Part shown: positions 29,729 to 29,756 of the stretch, in pieces
Numbering within the stretch: the first letter of the stretch is position 1
How the letters are laid out: every line of letters starts with the position of its first letter
Assembly (NCBI GenBank): GCA_022925895.1
Contig: JAKSYS010000729.1
Span: 1 to 29,756 of the forward strand
Source of the DNA: Fragilaria crotonensis
Lineage: Eukaryota > Bacillariophyta > Fragilariophyceae > Fragilariales > Fragilariaceae
Reading direction: 5' to 3'
DNA: 29,756 nucleotides
Notes under the pieces: generated by a model
Told to the model about the DNA's origin: nothing
Databases searched by the model: none
Seen by the model: the letters and a program-made list of their open reading frames with translations, nothing else
Translations under genes and position numbers: made by a program

Positions 29729-29753
29729 ACTTAGTTTTGGCACCCTTAGATGT
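29729..29753 (-). repeat. right terminal inverted repeat
   Basis: Partner of 23018-23042; it ends in GGCACCCTTAGATGT three bases before the window end. Confidence 0.8.
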
Positions 29754-29756
29754 AGT

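Larger units (their letters stand above)
23018..29753. mobile_element. large putative DNA transposon with terminal inverted repeats, degraded
   Basis: Bases 23018-23042 begin ACATCTAAGGGTGCCAAAAC and are the reverse complement of 29729-29753 with a single mismatch over 25 bp. Just inside both ends the word TCCTGA (or its complement TCAGGA) is clustered: about six copies in 23170-23400 and about six in 29550-29690. Subterminal repeats next to terminal inverted repeats are typical of DNA transposons. The interior holds two divergent coding relics and a nested hAT-like insertion. The window ends three bases beyond the right repeat, so a target duplication cannot be tested; the superfamily is undetermined. 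Confidence 0.6.

Overview
The window looks like nuclear DNA of a protist alga, most probably a diatom. This is inference. Genes are sparse and carry short GT-AG introns. There is a tandem P450 cluster and a family of membrane proteins with Lys/Gly, Ser/Gly and Asp low-complexity lumenal domains. Two transposon relics resemble multi-copy diatom families as I remember them. No bacterial operons, rRNA, tRNA or CRISPR were seen.

Layout. 1-832 is non-coding. 833-5099 is a GC-rich decayed retroelement bounded by two direct repeats of about 174 bp; its reverse transcriptase frame has about ten or more frame changes. 5418-11282 is a minus-strand tandem cluster of three related cytochrome P450s: an intact gene, a heavily decayed middle copy, and a nearly intact copy that loses its last ~28 residues to one extra G. 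11823-18163 is a second minus-strand tandem family of type I membrane proteins: two long paralogs plus relic pieces, with conserved upstream blocks. Each long paralog has a signal-peptide exon, one intron at an identical position and phase, a Cys block (CxCxCx4CxCxC) set in repetitive charged or Gly/Ser-rich sequence, a conserved lumenal domain, one membrane span and a conserved cytosolic tail. 19471-20881 is a plus-strand two-exon Xi-class glutathione transferase (glutathionyl-hydroquinone reductase, ECM4 type).

From about 21 kb to the end I see no intact gene. The region is transposon debris, and a 25-bp inverted repeat at 23018 and 29753, with clusters of TCCTGA motifs just inside both ends, suggests one large DNA transposon. 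It contains two broken coding relics in divergent orientation, and between them a small non-autonomous hAT-like element of 414 bp with perfect 11-bp terminal repeats and a perfect 8-bp target duplication.

How the genes relate. P450 and glutathione transferase are both redox/detoxification enzymes, but nothing in the sequence shows that they act together. The strongest candidate for undescribed biology is the tandem Cys-block membrane protein family. One member alternates Lys-Gly and Asp blocks (a block polyampholyte on a membrane anchor); its paralog is Lys/Ser/Gly/Asn-rich. A link to the diatom cell wall or silica-deposition membrane is a hypothesis only. Two genes are interrupted by a one-base difference in a homopolymer (G-run at 9777-9780, T-run near 16744-16748), so either recent decay or assembly indels must be considered.
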